Below, piece after piece: positions 18,538-27,392 of a stretch of DNA of 64,000 bases (position 1 is its first letter; every line of letters starts with the position of its first letter). The notes under the pieces are model-generated. The model saw nothing but the letters and a program-made list of their open reading frames with translations. It had not been told where the DNA came from and ran no database searches. The stretch lies in the NCBI RefSeq assembly GCF_003722335.1, contig NZ_CP026100.1:5554001-5618000 (forward strand), in the 5' to 3' direction. The translations under genes and the position numbers were made by a program. Source of the DNA: Caulobacter flavus (lineage in GTDB: Bacteria > Pseudomonadota > Alphaproteobacteria > Caulobacterales > Caulobacteraceae).

Positions 18538-20088
18538 TTATGCATTCCGCAGGCGGGCGAAGCGCCCGGTGGTTTTCGACAGCAGGCGCGCGAGTTCGGC
18601 CTCGATGCTGTTGCCCGGCCGCCCGGCCATCAGCCAGACCGCCGCGTGGGTCGCCACATAGGCCAGCCCGCCGACGGCCGAGATGGCGACCGTGGCGTAG
18701 AGGGCGTCGGCGTGATGCTCGACGCTGGGGAACAGCGAGCGCACCGCCAGGGCCGCGGCGATCATCACCGCGGTGCTGACCAGCGAGCGCCAGGTGACCT
18801 TCACCTGCTCGAGGGCGGTCAGGCCGGTCAGCTTGTGCACAAGCATCAGGTTCAGCACCGACAGCAGCACCCCGCCCGACAGGATGCGCGCCACCAGGAG
18901 GCCCGTCAGCCCCCAGAAATAGAGCCCGGCCAGCACCACGGGCACGCGCACGGCCGTCTGCCACAGGCTGCGCTGGAACAGGTCCTTGGTCGCGCCCAGG
19001 GCGTAGGCCACGGCGTTGACCGCGCCGAACACCACCTGCACGCCCAGCACCGGCGCGATCAGCTGGATCACCACGGCCGCCAGATGCCACTTGGGGCCCA
19101 GCGCCAGCGACACCAGCGGCTCGGCCACCAGCGCCAGGCCCACGCCCAGCGGCAGGCCCACGGCGAACAGCGACGACTGGCTGCGCTGGAAGGCGGCCCG
19201 CAGGCGGTCGCGGTCGGCGGCGATGTGCACGAAGCTGGGGAAGAACACCCGCTCCAGCGGCTGGATGGCCTGCTGGGTCAGCATGGTGGCGATGTTGTTG
19301 CCGACGTTGTACGCGCCGAAGGTGGCCGTGCCGAGCACGCCGGCGATGACCAGGTTGTCGAAGCGGTTGCCGATGACGGTGATGAACTGGTTCAGCGTCA
19401 CCCAGATCGAGAAGCCCAGGATCAGCTTGGTCGAGGCCAGCGAGAAGCGCGGGCGGTACGGCGCGTAGAGGAAGCTGGCCACCAGCGGCACCAGGCCCGC
19501 GGCGATCACGCCGGCGACGATCCCCCAGTAGCTGTGAGTGGTCCAGGCCACGGCCACGGCCGCCACCAGCTGGAGCACGGCGGCCAGGCTCTCGATGGCG
19601 ATCACCACCGAGAACTTCAGGTGCTTGGCCAGGGTGATGTAGTAGGGGCTCATCAGGCCGGCCATCAGCGGCCGCACGCTGATCGCCGCCATGATCGCGA
19701 ACAGGCGCGGGTCGCCATAGACCTTCACCATCACCGCGCCGGCGCCGATCATGATCGCCATCAGCAGCAGGCCGCGCAGCACGCCCAGCGTGAAGGCGGT
19801 GTCGTAGTCGGCGCGGTCGGCGTCCTGCTTGTGGATCAGGGCGTTGCCCAGCGACAGGTCGGTGATCGCCTGCAGCATCAGCAGCACGGTGGTCGCCAGG
19901 GCGACCAGACCGAAGTCCTGGGGCAGCAGGATGCGCGCCAGCACCACCGTCATCGCCAGGTTGGCCAGGCGCGTGAACACCACCCCGCCCATCACCCAGA
20001 CCGAGGCCTTCACGGCCTTGGAGCCGATGCCCTTGGCGCCGCCGGCCGGCGTCTCGGCCGAGACCTGGGTGTCGATCGGATCGCTCAT
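18538..20088 (-). CDS. Wzx-type lipopolysaccharide/exopolysaccharide flippase
   Basis: A 516-residue membrane protein with the 12-14 helix pattern of the MATE/MOP polysaccharide transporter family. The region KAVKASVWVMGGVVFTRLANL followed by ARILLPQDFGLVALA is the usual N-terminus of PST-type flippases. Expected to move the lipid-linked repeat unit across the inner membrane to the Wzy-type polymerase encoded downstream. The reading frame is open much further upstream, but ATG at 20088 overlaps the stop of the upstream GT2 gene by 4 bp and begins the conserved sequence, so it is the likely start. Confidence 0.9.
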   Translation of the reverse strand: MSDPIDTQVSAETPAGGAKGIGSKAVKASVWVMGGVVFTRLANLAMTVVLARILLPQDFGLVALATTVLLMLQAITDLSLGNALIHKQDADRADYDTAFTLGVLRGLLLMAIMIGAGAVMVKVYGDPRLFAIMAAISVRPLMAGLMSPYYITLAKHLKFSVVIAIESLAAVLQLVAAVAVAWTTHSYWGIVAGVIAAGLVPLVASFLYAPYRPRFSLASTKLILGFSIWVTLNQFITVIGNRFDNLVIAGVLGTATFGAYNVGNNIATMLTQQAIQPLERVFFPSFVHIAADRDRLRAAFQRSQSSLFAVGLPLGVGLALVAEPLVSLALGPKWHLAAVVIQLIAPVLGVQVVFGAVNAVAYALGATKDLFQRSLWQTAVRVPVVLAGLYFWGLTGLLVARILSGGVLLSVLNLMLVHKLTGLTALEQVKVTWRSLVSTAVMIAAALAVRSLFPSVEHHADALYATVAISAVGGLAYVATHAAVWLMAGRPGNSIEAELARLLSKTTGRFARLRNA

Positions 20089-21023
20089 GCGCGGGCCGCC
20101 GGCATGTAGTGGCGGATGCCCTGGATCAGGCCGCGCATGTAGTAGAGCTTCCAGATCGCCCAGAACCGCAGGCGCGACTTGGGCAGCGGATAGAGCATCA
20201 GGCTGCGCGCGCCCCAGCTGACGGTTTCCAGCCAGGTCCTGACCGGCACGCCGCCTAGGCGCGGGCCGGAGGGGATCTTCTCGGGCTGCAGGGCCGGAAT
20301 GCCGAAGCCCAGGCGCTCGGCGCGCTTCTGGACCCAGTCGGCCGACATGTTCGAGGCCGGCACGAAGTGGCGCACCACGGCTTCGGCGCAGTGGTAGGCC
20401 GTGTGACCCTTGCCGGCCAGCCGCATGACGATCTCGGAATCCTCGCCCATGGCGTAGAGCTTGGCCGGCAGCGGGCCGATGTCCTCGCGATAGCGCTCCT
20501 CGCCCAGGGCGCTGGCGCGGATCGTGGTGTTGGGGCCCCAGATCTTCGACGGATCGCACGGCCCGGTCGGCAGGTCGTCGACGATGGCGAAGGTCGAGCC
20601 CAGCGGCAGCCAGGTGTAGAGCGGATCATCGCCCGGCGGGCGCTCCCAGTTGGGAACGATGCGGCCGCCGATCACCGACACCTCGGGATGGGCCCGCGCG
20701 CATTCGACGATCGACGACAGCCAGTGCGGCGCGGCCTCGACGTCGTCGTCGGTGAAGACCAGGAGCTCGCCCTGCGCCCGCGCGATCGCCTCGTTCAGGG
20801 CGCTCGACTTGCCGGGCGTGACGTGCCGGAACGGCTTGATCGGCAGGCGGTCTGCATAGGACTGCAGGATCTCGAACGTACGGTCGCTGCTGTTGTTGTC
20901 GACGGCGATGATCTCCCACCCGTCCTTGGGCAGGTCCTGGCGTACGAACGAATCCAGCGTGTTCGGCAGCCGCTTCTCGCCGTTGTAGGACGACAGGATG
21001 ACGGTGGCGGAAAGGCTGCTCAT
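20085..21023 (-). CDS. Glycosyltransferase family 2
   Basis: A 312-residue enzyme. ATVILSSYNGEKRL opens the GT-A fold, EIIAVDNNSSDRT follows, and LLVFTDDDVEAAPHWL carries the DxD site. The C-terminal region around SLMLYPLPKSRLRFWAIWKLYY may lie on the membrane. It starts 10 bp after the pyruvyltransferase stop and its own stop overlaps the flippase start. Sugar specificity is not visible. Confidence 0.9.
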   Translation of the reverse strand: MSSLSATVILSSYNGEKRLPNTLDSFVRQDLPKDGWEIIAVDNNSSDRTFEILQSYADRLPIKPFRHVTPGKSSALNEAIARAQGELLVFTDDDVEAAPHWLSSIVECARAHPEVSVIGGRIVPNWERPPGDDPLYTWLPLGSTFAIVDDLPTGPCDPSKIWGPNTTIRASALGEERYREDIGPLPAKLYAMGEDSEIVMRLAGKGHTAYHCAEAVVRHFVPASNMSADWVQKRAERLGFGIPALQPEKIPSGPRLGGVPVRTWLETVSWGARSLMLYPLPKSRLRFWAIWKLYYMRGLIQGIRHYMPAARA

Positions 21024-21033
21024 CGCTCGCGCC

Positions 21034-21948
21034 TCACTGCTCGACGGGCTGGACGTCGCGGACGACCGCCGGCGCGAAGTCGGCCTTCAGCTTCTCGACC
21101 TGGGCCAGCATGGCGGCGTGGGCGGCCTCGATGGCCGCGTCGGCGCTCAACTGGCCCGGCTTGGCGGCCACGGCCTTCAGCGTGGCGCCGGCCGAGCCGA
21201 AAGCCATGTCGCCGGTCAGCTGGCGGATACGGCGGTGACGGAAGGTGATCGCCTTGCGCCAAGCCGAACCCTTGCGCAGCGCGGCCAGGGCCTCGACCGG
21301 ATTGGACGGACCCAGGGTGTCGAAGTCGATCGAGACGTCCAGGGCGCTGGCCCAGTCGTACCACTTGGCGCGGTTGGCCGGATCCAGCGGCACGATGGCC
21401 CGCCACGGCACGCGCAGGGCGTCGGAGATGATCACCCCGTGCATGGCTTCGGAGATCACCTTTTCCGAGGCGCTGATCTCTTCCAGCACCTTCTCCACCG
21501 ACCAGCGCGGGTCGATGAAGTGGATGCCGGCCTTGGCGCAGACCTTCTCCCAGGCGCCGTACATGGCGCTTTCGTAGTGCGGGATGAACGAGACGGCGTG
21601 GCGCTTCTCGACCTTGCCGGCGTCCCACAGGCTGCGGATCAGTATGCCGCTGTCGCCGATGCCCAGGCTCTCGTCGACGCCCAGTTCCTGCGCGGTCTTC
21701 TTGCCGCGCACGAAATAGACCGTCCACTTGTCGTCGAGCGTCGGCGCCTTGGTGTAGCCGCCCCAGCCCGAACCGAAGACGACCTTGCGGATCGACGGAT
21801 CGAAGTTGTCGTAGAGGATCGAGCCGATGCCGAGGAACAGGTCGCTTTCGTCCTCGTCGAAGAACTCCGGCAGGATCTGCGGCCACAGCCAGTGGTTCAG
21901 CTCGTCGCCGAAGTTCTCGTGCTTGCCGCGGTAGAAGAACATCTTCAT
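21034..21948 (-). CDS. Polysaccharide pyruvyl transferase family protein
   Basis: A 304-residue protein. MKMFFYRGKHENFGDELNHW matches the start of the polysaccharide pyruvyl transferase family (CsaB/ExoV type), GDSGILIRSLW and SFIPHYES lie in the middle, and VISEAMHGVIISDALRVPW is the conserved C-terminal motif. Members add pyruvate ketals to sugars, giving the polymer negative charge. ATG at 21948 overlaps the stop of the acyltransferase upstream (ATGA). A pyruvylated sugar in this exopolysaccharide is therefore expected; this is inference from the family. Confidence 0.85.
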   Translation of the reverse strand: MKMFFYRGKHENFGDELNHWLWPQILPEFFDEDESDLFLGIGSILYDNFDPSIRKVVFGSGWGGYTKAPTLDDKWTVYFVRGKKTAQELGVDESLGIGDSGILIRSLWDAGKVEKRHAVSFIPHYESAMYGAWEKVCAKAGIHFIDPRWSVEKVLEEISASEKVISEAMHGVIISDALRVPWRAIVPLDPANRAKWYDWASALDVSIDFDTLGPSNPVEALAALRKGSAWRKAITFRHRRIRQLTGDMAFGSAGATLKAVAAKPGQLSADAAIEAAHAAMLAQVEKLKADFAPAVVRDVQPVEQ

Positions 21949-22481
21949 TCGGCGGCTCCCAGGGCCAGGGCGGCGACGTTGGCCGCCTCGATTTCGTCCT
22001 CGCGGGCCATGCGGCCGTAGCGCGAGATGATCTTGATGTCCGAGCGGATGATCTTCGCCGGGTTGCCCGCCACCAGCGAGCGCGGCGGAATGTCCTTGGT
22101 CACGACCGCGCCCGAGCCGATCACGCACTCGTCGCCGATGGTCACGCCCGGCAGGATGATGCTGCGCGCGCCGATGAAGCAGCGGCGGCCGATGAAGGTG
22201 TTCAGGTACAGGCCGCGCGTCAGGTCGTGGGTCAGGATCGCCGCGTCGAAGGCCACGTAGGTCTCCTCGCCGACATGCACGCCCTTGGGGTTGGTGCGGT
22301 CGAACTTGGCGCTCAGCGAGAACGACGCGGTCGGGTGGATGTGCATCCCCCAGACCTTGTTGTAGTAGGCCCGCCGGACATTGATGATCGCGTCCCGCAG
22401 CGGTCGGAACACGTTCAGGCTCCACTTCGGCTTGACGCCCTTGGGCGTCGGCGCTGTCTGGGGCGTGGCTGGGGACGTCAT
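21945..22481 (-). CDS. Left-handed beta-helix acyltransferase (WcaF-like)
   Basis: A 178-residue protein. From about residue 50 it shows hexapeptide-repeat sequence (IGRRCFIGARSIILPGVTIGDE, with V-I-G-S-G-A-V-V-T-K-D after it), ending with AGNPAKII, the usual close of cytoplasmic sugar O-acetyltransferases. It would acetylate a nucleotide- or lipid-linked sugar before export, unlike the membrane acyltransferase at the end of the operon. Its start and stop both overlap the neighbouring genes by 4 bp. Confidence 0.88.
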   Translation of the reverse strand: MTSPATPQTAPTPKGVKPKWSLNVFRPLRDAIINVRRAYYNKVWGMHIHPTASFSLSAKFDRTNPKGVHVGEETYVAFDAAILTHDLTRGLYLNTFIGRRCFIGARSIILPGVTIGDECVIGSGAVVTKDIPPRSLVAGNPAKIIRSDIKIISRYGRMAREDEIEAANVAALALGAAE

Positions 22482-23656
22482 CGGCGCGTCTCCCCCTTCT
22501 CATGGGCGTCCAGGACGCTGTCGTAATAGTCTTCCAGCAGCGCGGTCTGGCGGCGGATGTCGAAGCGCTCGGCCACCATCCTGGGGGCGCGTTCGCTGAA
22601 GGCGTTCCACAGCGGCTGGTCGTTGAGCAGGCGGCCGATATGGTCGGCCATGGCGGCCACGTCGCGCTCGGCGGCCAGGAAGCCGGTGGCCCCCTCCTCC
22701 ACCGCCTCGCCCACCCCGCCCGAGCGGAAGGCGACGACCGGCGCGCCCATGGCCTGCGCCTCCAGGTTGGCGATGCCGAAGGCCTCGGCGTGGCCGTTGG
22801 CCAGGGTCACCGCCCCGTGCAGATAGAGCTCGGCTTCCGACAGCAGGTCGCGGATCTGGGCCTGGGTCTGCTTCTCGCGCACCTCGACCTTGGGCAGAGA
22901 GCGCCGGGCCAGGGCCTCGATCTCGTCGCGCAGCGGCCCCTCGCCGATCATGATGAACTCGACCGGCGTGCCGGCCTTGGCCACCCGCTCCAGCGCCTCG
23001 ATCATCAGCTTGTGGCCCTTGTACTCCACGAAGCGCGCGACCGAGACCACCAGCCCCTTGCGGCGCGGTCTGGTCGGGGCCGAGAACAGGCTGGTGTCGA
23101 CGCCGATGTAGTGGCGAAAGATCCGCTCCTGGGAAAAGCCCAGGGCCAGCAGGCGGTCCTGGATGAAGTCGGACACGGCGATCTGCCAGCCGCCGCCCTT
23201 GGCCATCTGCTCGCGGCCCTTGGCGAAGAACCGCACCTGGTTGAAGCCGTCCACGTCGCCGGCATTGCCCGCGAAGGTGGCGTCGAAGCCGTGGAAGGTC
23301 GTCACCAGCGGCTTGCCCGCGGCGCGCGCCGCCAGCGGCTCGATGACGTAGCCGTTCTTGCCGAAGTGGGCGTGCACCAGGTCGGCCTGGCGGACGGCCG
23401 GGAACAGCGCCGGCGCCGGCAGGCGCACGGTCTTCAGGGCCAGCTCGCCCGCCCGCATGGCCGGCGAGGCGCGGATGTCGTGCACCGGAAAGCCGATGAT
23501 CTCGCGATCCAGGTCAGCCATGGTGCTGCCGGCCAGGATCGCCGGCTGGTAGCGCGCCAGGGCCCGCGCCTGCTGGGCCACGAAGGCCTGCGACGGCGGC
23601 AGGTAGCGCTCCACGTAGTAGAGCACCTTGCGACGATCGTCGGGCGAGGTCGTCAC
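22478..23656 (-). CDS. Glycosyltransferase family 4
   Basis: A 392-residue GT-B enzyme. The N-terminal half has LVHAHFGKNG and TTFHGFDAT, and the C-terminal donor domain has GLVVSVARFVEYKGHKLMIEAL and the EX7E motif in HAEAFGIANLEAQAMG. These features are typical of retaining GT4 enzymes. It overlaps both neighbours by 4 bp (Alg13-like gene upstream, hexapeptide acyltransferase downstream). Substrate is unknown. Confidence 0.92.
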   Translation of the reverse strand: MTTSPDDRRKVLYYVERYLPPSQAFVAQQARALARYQPAILAGSTMADLDREIIGFPVHDIRASPAMRAGELALKTVRLPAPALFPAVRQADLVHAHFGKNGYVIEPLAARAAGKPLVTTFHGFDATFAGNAGDVDGFNQVRFFAKGREQMAKGGGWQIAVSDFIQDRLLALGFSQERIFRHYIGVDTSLFSAPTRPRRKGLVVSVARFVEYKGHKLMIEALERVAKAGTPVEFIMIGEGPLRDEIEALARRSLPKVEVREKQTQAQIRDLLSEAELYLHGAVTLANGHAEAFGIANLEAQAMGAPVVAFRSGGVGEAVEEGATGFLAAERDVAAMADHIGRLLNDQPLWNAFSERAPRMVAERFDIRRQTALLEDYYDSVLDAHEKGETRR

Positions 23657-24135
23657 GCGCCGCCGCCGATGAAGGCGCCGATGGCGTCGGTCAGCTGCCG
23701 GCGCTTGACCGCCGCGTCCGGATCCTCCGAACCCGAGACCAGCCCCTTGTCCATCAGCAGCGCGCGCAGCTCGCCCTCGTCGGTGGCCACATAGATGCCG
23801 GCCTGGGTCTTCAGCTGGGCGCAGGTGGCCAGCTGGTGGTCGTTGCGGTGCTCGTTGTGCGCGGCCAGGCGCGGGAACAGGATGATCGGCTTGTTGTACT
23901 TGCGGGCCGTCAGGATCGAGCCGATGCCGGCGTGCGAGACCAGCACCCGCGCCGAGGTGATCTTGCTCTCGAAGTCGCGCGGCGGCAGGTTTTCCTGGAA
24001 GGTGAAGTTGCGCGGCGACAGCGTGCTCTTGCCGATCTGGCCGAACACTTCCTCGCCGGTGTCGGGCGCGACGCGGTCCACGATGTCGACCAGGCGATCG
24101 AAGGGCAGCTGGGTTCCGACGGTCAGCAGGATCAC
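23653..24135 (-). CDS. Alg13/PssE-like glycosyltransferase catalytic subunit
   Basis: A 160-residue protein covering only the C-terminal half of a GT-B fold (GT28 C-terminal type). ILLTVGTQLPFDRLVD begins the first strand, VSHAGIGSILTARKYNKPIILFPR is the UDP-sugar-binding motif, and HNEHRNDHQ follows. Proteins of this size work with an Alg14/PssD partner, and that partner is encoded by the gene just upstream. GTG at 24135 overlaps the partner's stop (GTGA), which supports equal synthesis of the two subunits. In characterised pairs this subunit binds the sugar nucleotide. Confidence 0.88.
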   Translation of the reverse strand: MILLTVGTQLPFDRLVDIVDRVAPDTGEEVFGQIGKSTLSPRNFTFQENLPPRDFESKITSARVLVSHAGIGSILTARKYNKPIILFPRLAAHNEHRNDHQLATCAQLKTQAGIYVATDEGELRALLMDKGLVSGSEDPDAAVKRRQLTDAIGAFIGGGA

Positions 24136-24602
24136 AGGACGCTCCCGTAGTATTTCGGACCCTTGGCGGTGGCCAGCTGGCTCCACTGGGTGATCCAGAG
24201 ATTGGCGACGTAGCCGGCCATCTTGCCGCTCATCGACAGCCGCTCGGAGTTGGCGATGCTGTCGACCCAGATCCCCCGCGCGCCGAAGAACCGGCCGATG
24301 ACAATGGCCAGCAGACCCGGCGCGGCGCCGGTCGAGATGATCACGCTGGGCCGTTCGGTGCGGATGATGGAAAGCAGATCCCTCATACAGCGAAGATTGG
24401 CCCCAATATTGTCCCGGTTACAGTCCGGCACGACATAGGCTTTCTCGACGCCCGACTTCTCAGCCAAACCGGGCAAAGTCGTGACGAAGACCGGATCGGC
24501 GCTTTTGAAGGCGTCGCGGATCATCATCATCTGCTCCCAGTGGCCGCCGCTGGAGCAGACCGCCAGAACCTTGGGCCGCTTGACGCTACGCTGTGCTGTC
24601 AT
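24132..24602 (-). CDS. Alg14/PssD-like glycosyltransferase membrane anchor subunit
   Basis: A 156-residue protein. VLAVCSSGGHWEQMMMI is the conserved Alg14 N-terminus, STGAAPGLLAIVIGRFFGARGIWVDS the middle motif, and a short conserved tail follows. It recruits the soluble Alg13-like subunit to the membrane and probably binds the lipid acceptor. ATG at 24602 is preferred; an in-frame start at 24638 would add 12 residues unlike the family. The 167-bp gap to ugd upstream contains an 8-bp GC stem at 24734-24751, which might attenuate transcription. Confidence 0.88.
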   Translation of the reverse strand: MTAQRSVKRPKVLAVCSSGGHWEQMMMIRDAFKSADPVFVTTLPGLAEKSGVEKAYVVPDCNRDNIGANLRCMRDLLSIIRTERPSVIISTGAAPGLLAIVIGRFFGARGIWVDSIANSERLSMSGKMAGYVANLWITQWSQLATAKGPKYYGSVL

Positions 24603-24769
24603 GACTTCGGATCCATTGTGCAGTTCGCAAGGCCGCATTCACGCGCGCGCTCGGCCGACGACGCTCGCCGCCGCCCTGGCGCTCCGGATGCGTTTCCCCC
24701 CTGGGTATTTTCTGGATCGCCAGCCCGGCCCCGCCGCCGTCGAGACGGCGGAAGCACGGGCCTTCCCGC

Positions 24770-26146
24770 CTAGTTCGGGACGGCGTCCACCTGGCGTTCG
24801 CCGGCCTTGAGGGCCGCGGCGTCGCCGCCGTCCGAGGCCGCCCCGCGCCCCACGGAGGCGTAGGTGAAGCCGTGGCGGACCATTTCGTGGGGCTTGTAGA
24901 CGTTGCGCAGGTCGACGATGACCGGAGCGGCCAGGAGGCCCTTGAGGCGGTCCAGGTCGAGGGCGCGGAACTGGTCCCACTCGGTGAGCAGCAGCAGCAC
25001 GTCGGCCTTGTCGGCGGCTTCGTAGGGGCCCGAGACGAAGGTGACGCCCGGCAGCAGGGCCTCGGCCTCGTGGCGGCCTTCAGGGTCGAAGGCCTGGACC
25101 TTGGCGCCCCTGGCCTGCAGGGCCGGCAGGATGTCGAGGCTGGGGGCGTCGCGCATGTCGTCGGTGTTGGGCTTGAAGGTCACGCCCAGCACGCCGACGG
25201 TCTTGCCGGCCAGGTCCTCGGTCCCGAGCACGGCGGCGACCTTGTCGGCCATGGCCTTCTTGCGGGCGCTGTTGACCTCGACCGTGGTCTCGATCAGCCG
25301 GGTCGGCGCGCCGTAGTCGGCGGCGGTCTTGACCAGGGCGATGGTGTCCTTGGGGAAGCACGAGCCGCCGTAGCCGGGGCCGGCGTTGAGGAACTTCGAG
25401 CCGATCCGCTTGTCCAGGCCGATGCCCTTGGCCACCTGCTGGACGTCGGCCCCGACCTTCTCGCACAGGTCGGCCATCTCGTTGATGAAGGTGATCTTCA
25501 TCGCCAGGAAGGCGTTGGCGGCGTACTTGATCAGTTCGCTGGTGCGGCGGCCGGTGAAGACGATCGGGGTCTCGTTGAGGGAGAGCGGGCGATAGAGCTC
25601 GCGCATCACCGCCTGGGCCCGCTCGTCCTCGGCGCCAACCACCACGCGGTCGGGGCGCTTGAAGTCCTCGATGGCCGCGCCCTCGCGCAGGAACTCCGGA
25701 TTGGAGACCACGGCGAACTGGGCCTCGGGATTGACCCGCTTGATGATCGCCTCGACCTCGTCGCCGGTGCCCACCGGCACGGTCGACTTGGTGACCACGA
25801 CAGTGAAGCCGTCGATCAGGCCGGCGATCTCCTCGGCGGCGGCGTAGACGTAGGAGAGGTCGGCGTGGCCGTCGCCGCGGCGCGTGGGCGTGCCCACGGC
25901 GATGAACACCGCGTCGGCGTCCTTGATCGCCTGGGCGCCGTCCAGCGTGAACGACAGCCGGCCCTCGCGCACGTTACGGGCCACCAGGTCGTCCAGACCC
26001 GGCTCGAAGATCGGGATCTCGCCGGCCAGCAGCCGCGAAATCTTGCGCGGATCCTTGTCGATGCACGTCACCACGTGACCGAAGTCCGCAAAGCACGCCC
26101 CGGACACCAGGCCCACATAGCCCGTGCCAATCATCGCTACGCGCAT
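24770..26146 (-). CDS. ugd: UDP-glucose 6-dehydrogenase
   Basis: A 458-residue cytoplasmic enzyme that oxidises UDP-glucose to UDP-glucuronic acid with two NAD+. The Rossmann start MRVAMIGTGYVGLVSG is complete, AVGTPTRRGDGHADLSYV follows, and the catalytic cysteine lies in GPGYGGSCFPKDT. A UDP-binding C-terminal domain (VTFKPNTDDMRD) completes the protein. It is the first gene of the exopolysaccharide run, which suggests the polymer contains glucuronic acid or a sugar made from it. Confidence 0.96.
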   Translation of the reverse strand: MRVAMIGTGYVGLVSGACFADFGHVVTCIDKDPRKISRLLAGEIPIFEPGLDDLVARNVREGRLSFTLDGAQAIKDADAVFIAVGTPTRRGDGHADLSYVYAAAEEIAGLIDGFTVVVTKSTVPVGTGDEVEAIIKRVNPEAQFAVVSNPEFLREGAAIEDFKRPDRVVVGAEDERAQAVMRELYRPLSLNETPIVFTGRRTSELIKYAANAFLAMKITFINEMADLCEKVGADVQQVAKGIGLDKRIGSKFLNAGPGYGGSCFPKDTIALVKTAADYGAPTRLIETTVEVNSARKKAMADKVAAVLGTEDLAGKTVGVLGVTFKPNTDDMRDAPSLDILPALQARGAKVQAFDPEGRHEAEALLPGVTFVSGPYEAADKADVLLLLTEWDQFRALDLDRLKGLLAAPVIVDLRNVYKPHEMVRHGFTYASVGRGAASDGGDAAALKAGERQVDAVPN

Positions 26147-26512
26147 GTCATCCCCTGCTCAATAAGAGCCCCGCCCAGCCGGCGGCACAAAAACACCGAG
26201 TGATCGTAATTCGACATTCCGTGCCGAAGCGCAATCACCAACTGATGACTATTCAAAAGAAATTTTTATGTGGCCAAAGTTTGTGGCGCCGGATGTCGGA
26301 ACCGTGCAAACACGCGAGCGACCGTCCGGGATCGGATCGGAAATCAAACTTGGCCATAAAGGGCGTTAATCACCTTGGAGGCGAAAAGAGCGGGGTTCGA
26401 GCAAGAAATATACTTACCGTGACCGCATTTTCGGCGATCACATCGCAACAGCGCCGTTCACCGCATTCAAACGGGCATTCGGACGGCCCGGAATATAATT
26501 AATCGCCCATCC
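26147..26512. other. Intergenic region between ugd and the SGNH gene, AT-richer than its surroundings
   Basis: A 366-bp divergent spacer holding promoters for both sides. A perfect TATAAT lies at 26494-26499, 13 bp before the ATG at 26513, so the SGNH transcript would be nearly leaderless. The only long open frame here has no recognisable motif or plausible ribosome site, and I do not call a gene. Confidence 0.5.
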
Positions 26513-27301
26513 ATGAGCCCTCTCGCCGCCTATCTGCACGACCTGGCACGCTCCCGGTTCTTCCTTCCCGGCGTGGGCGTCGGAGCGCTGATCGGCTTTG
26601 GCCTGGCCGCCGCCTGGTTCCAGACCACCCTGCCCCAGTGGCGGCCGACCGGCAGCGCCGCGGCCCGCACCGTCGTCAGGCTGGCGACCGCGCCCGCCGC
26701 GCCGATCCGCCTGAAACCTGGGGCCGTGATCGTCTGCGAGGGCGACAGCCTGACCTACGGCTTCAAGCGCTGGGGCGAATCGATTCCCGGCATCAACGGC
26801 TCGCCCTCGCCGCGCAGCCCCACGCCCTATCCCGAGACGCTGCGCGGCCTGCTGGGCGACAAGGTCACGGTGGTCAATCACGGCAAGCCCGGCGACCAGA
26901 CGCTGGACGGCCTGACGCGCTGGGCCCGCGAGCCGACCGGCGACCTGACGATCATCATGTACGGCTCCAACGACGCCAAGGTGCGCGGCAAGCCCGGCGC
27001 CCTCGACGTCAAGGTCTACGCCAGCCTGCTGGAGGCCCTGGTGCGCCGACGGCTCGACGACGGCGGCCAAGTGATGGTTCTGCTGCCGCCGCCGGCCTCG
27101 GCCCGCGACACCCAAGCCAGGCTCGACCCGTTCCGCGAGGCCGCCGCCCAGGTCGCCGCCCGCACCGGCGTCAAGGCCGTCGACGCCGGAGAGGCCATGG
27201 CCGCGATCGGCGCGCCGCTGCAGTACGACGGCCTGCACCTGAACGACTCGGCCAACCTGGCCATCGCCCGCGCCGTGGCCGGGCAGATCCGCGTCGAATA
27301 G
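26513..27301 (+). CDS. SGNH/GDSL hydrolase with N-terminal membrane anchor
   Basis: A 262-residue protein. Residues about 17-36 form a transmembrane or uncleaved signal segment, so the catalytic domain is probably periplasmic. Block I is VIVCEGDSLTYGF (nucleophile Ser in GDS), block III is IIMYGSNDAK, and the catalytic Asp/His pair is in YDGLHLNDSAN. Enzymes of this fold are often esterases or deacetylases. Its position opposite ugd, next to an acylated exopolysaccharide locus, makes sugar deacylation an attractive but unproved role. A TATAAT box sits just upstream. Confidence 0.85.
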   Translation: MSPLAAYLHDLARSRFFLPGVGVGALIGFGLAAAWFQTTLPQWRPTGSAAARTVVRLATAPAAPIRLKPGAVIVCEGDSLTYGFKRWGESIPGINGSPSPRSPTPYPETLRGLLGDKVTVVNHGKPGDQTLDGLTRWAREPTGDLTIIMYGSNDAKVRGKPGALDVKVYASLLEALVRRRLDDGGQVMVLLPPPASARDTQARLDPFREAAAQVAARTGVKAVDAGEAMAAIGAPLQYDGLHLNDSANLAIARAVAGQIRVE

Positions 27302-27392
27302 CCCCGCACGGCGGCCCGCGATGCATCCTCAGGATGCTTGCGCGGCGCCCCGGCCGGACCCAGTCTCGCCCGGCCAAGCTGGACGTCCCGTC

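Noticed and set aside
24734..24751. Terminator after ugd
   Set aside because: The GC stem has no T tract and genes downstream continue on the same strand; I note it only as possible attenuation.
26200..26502. 100-codon frame in the ugd upstream spacer
   Set aside because: No ribosome site, no motif, and it covers the probable promoters of both neighbours.
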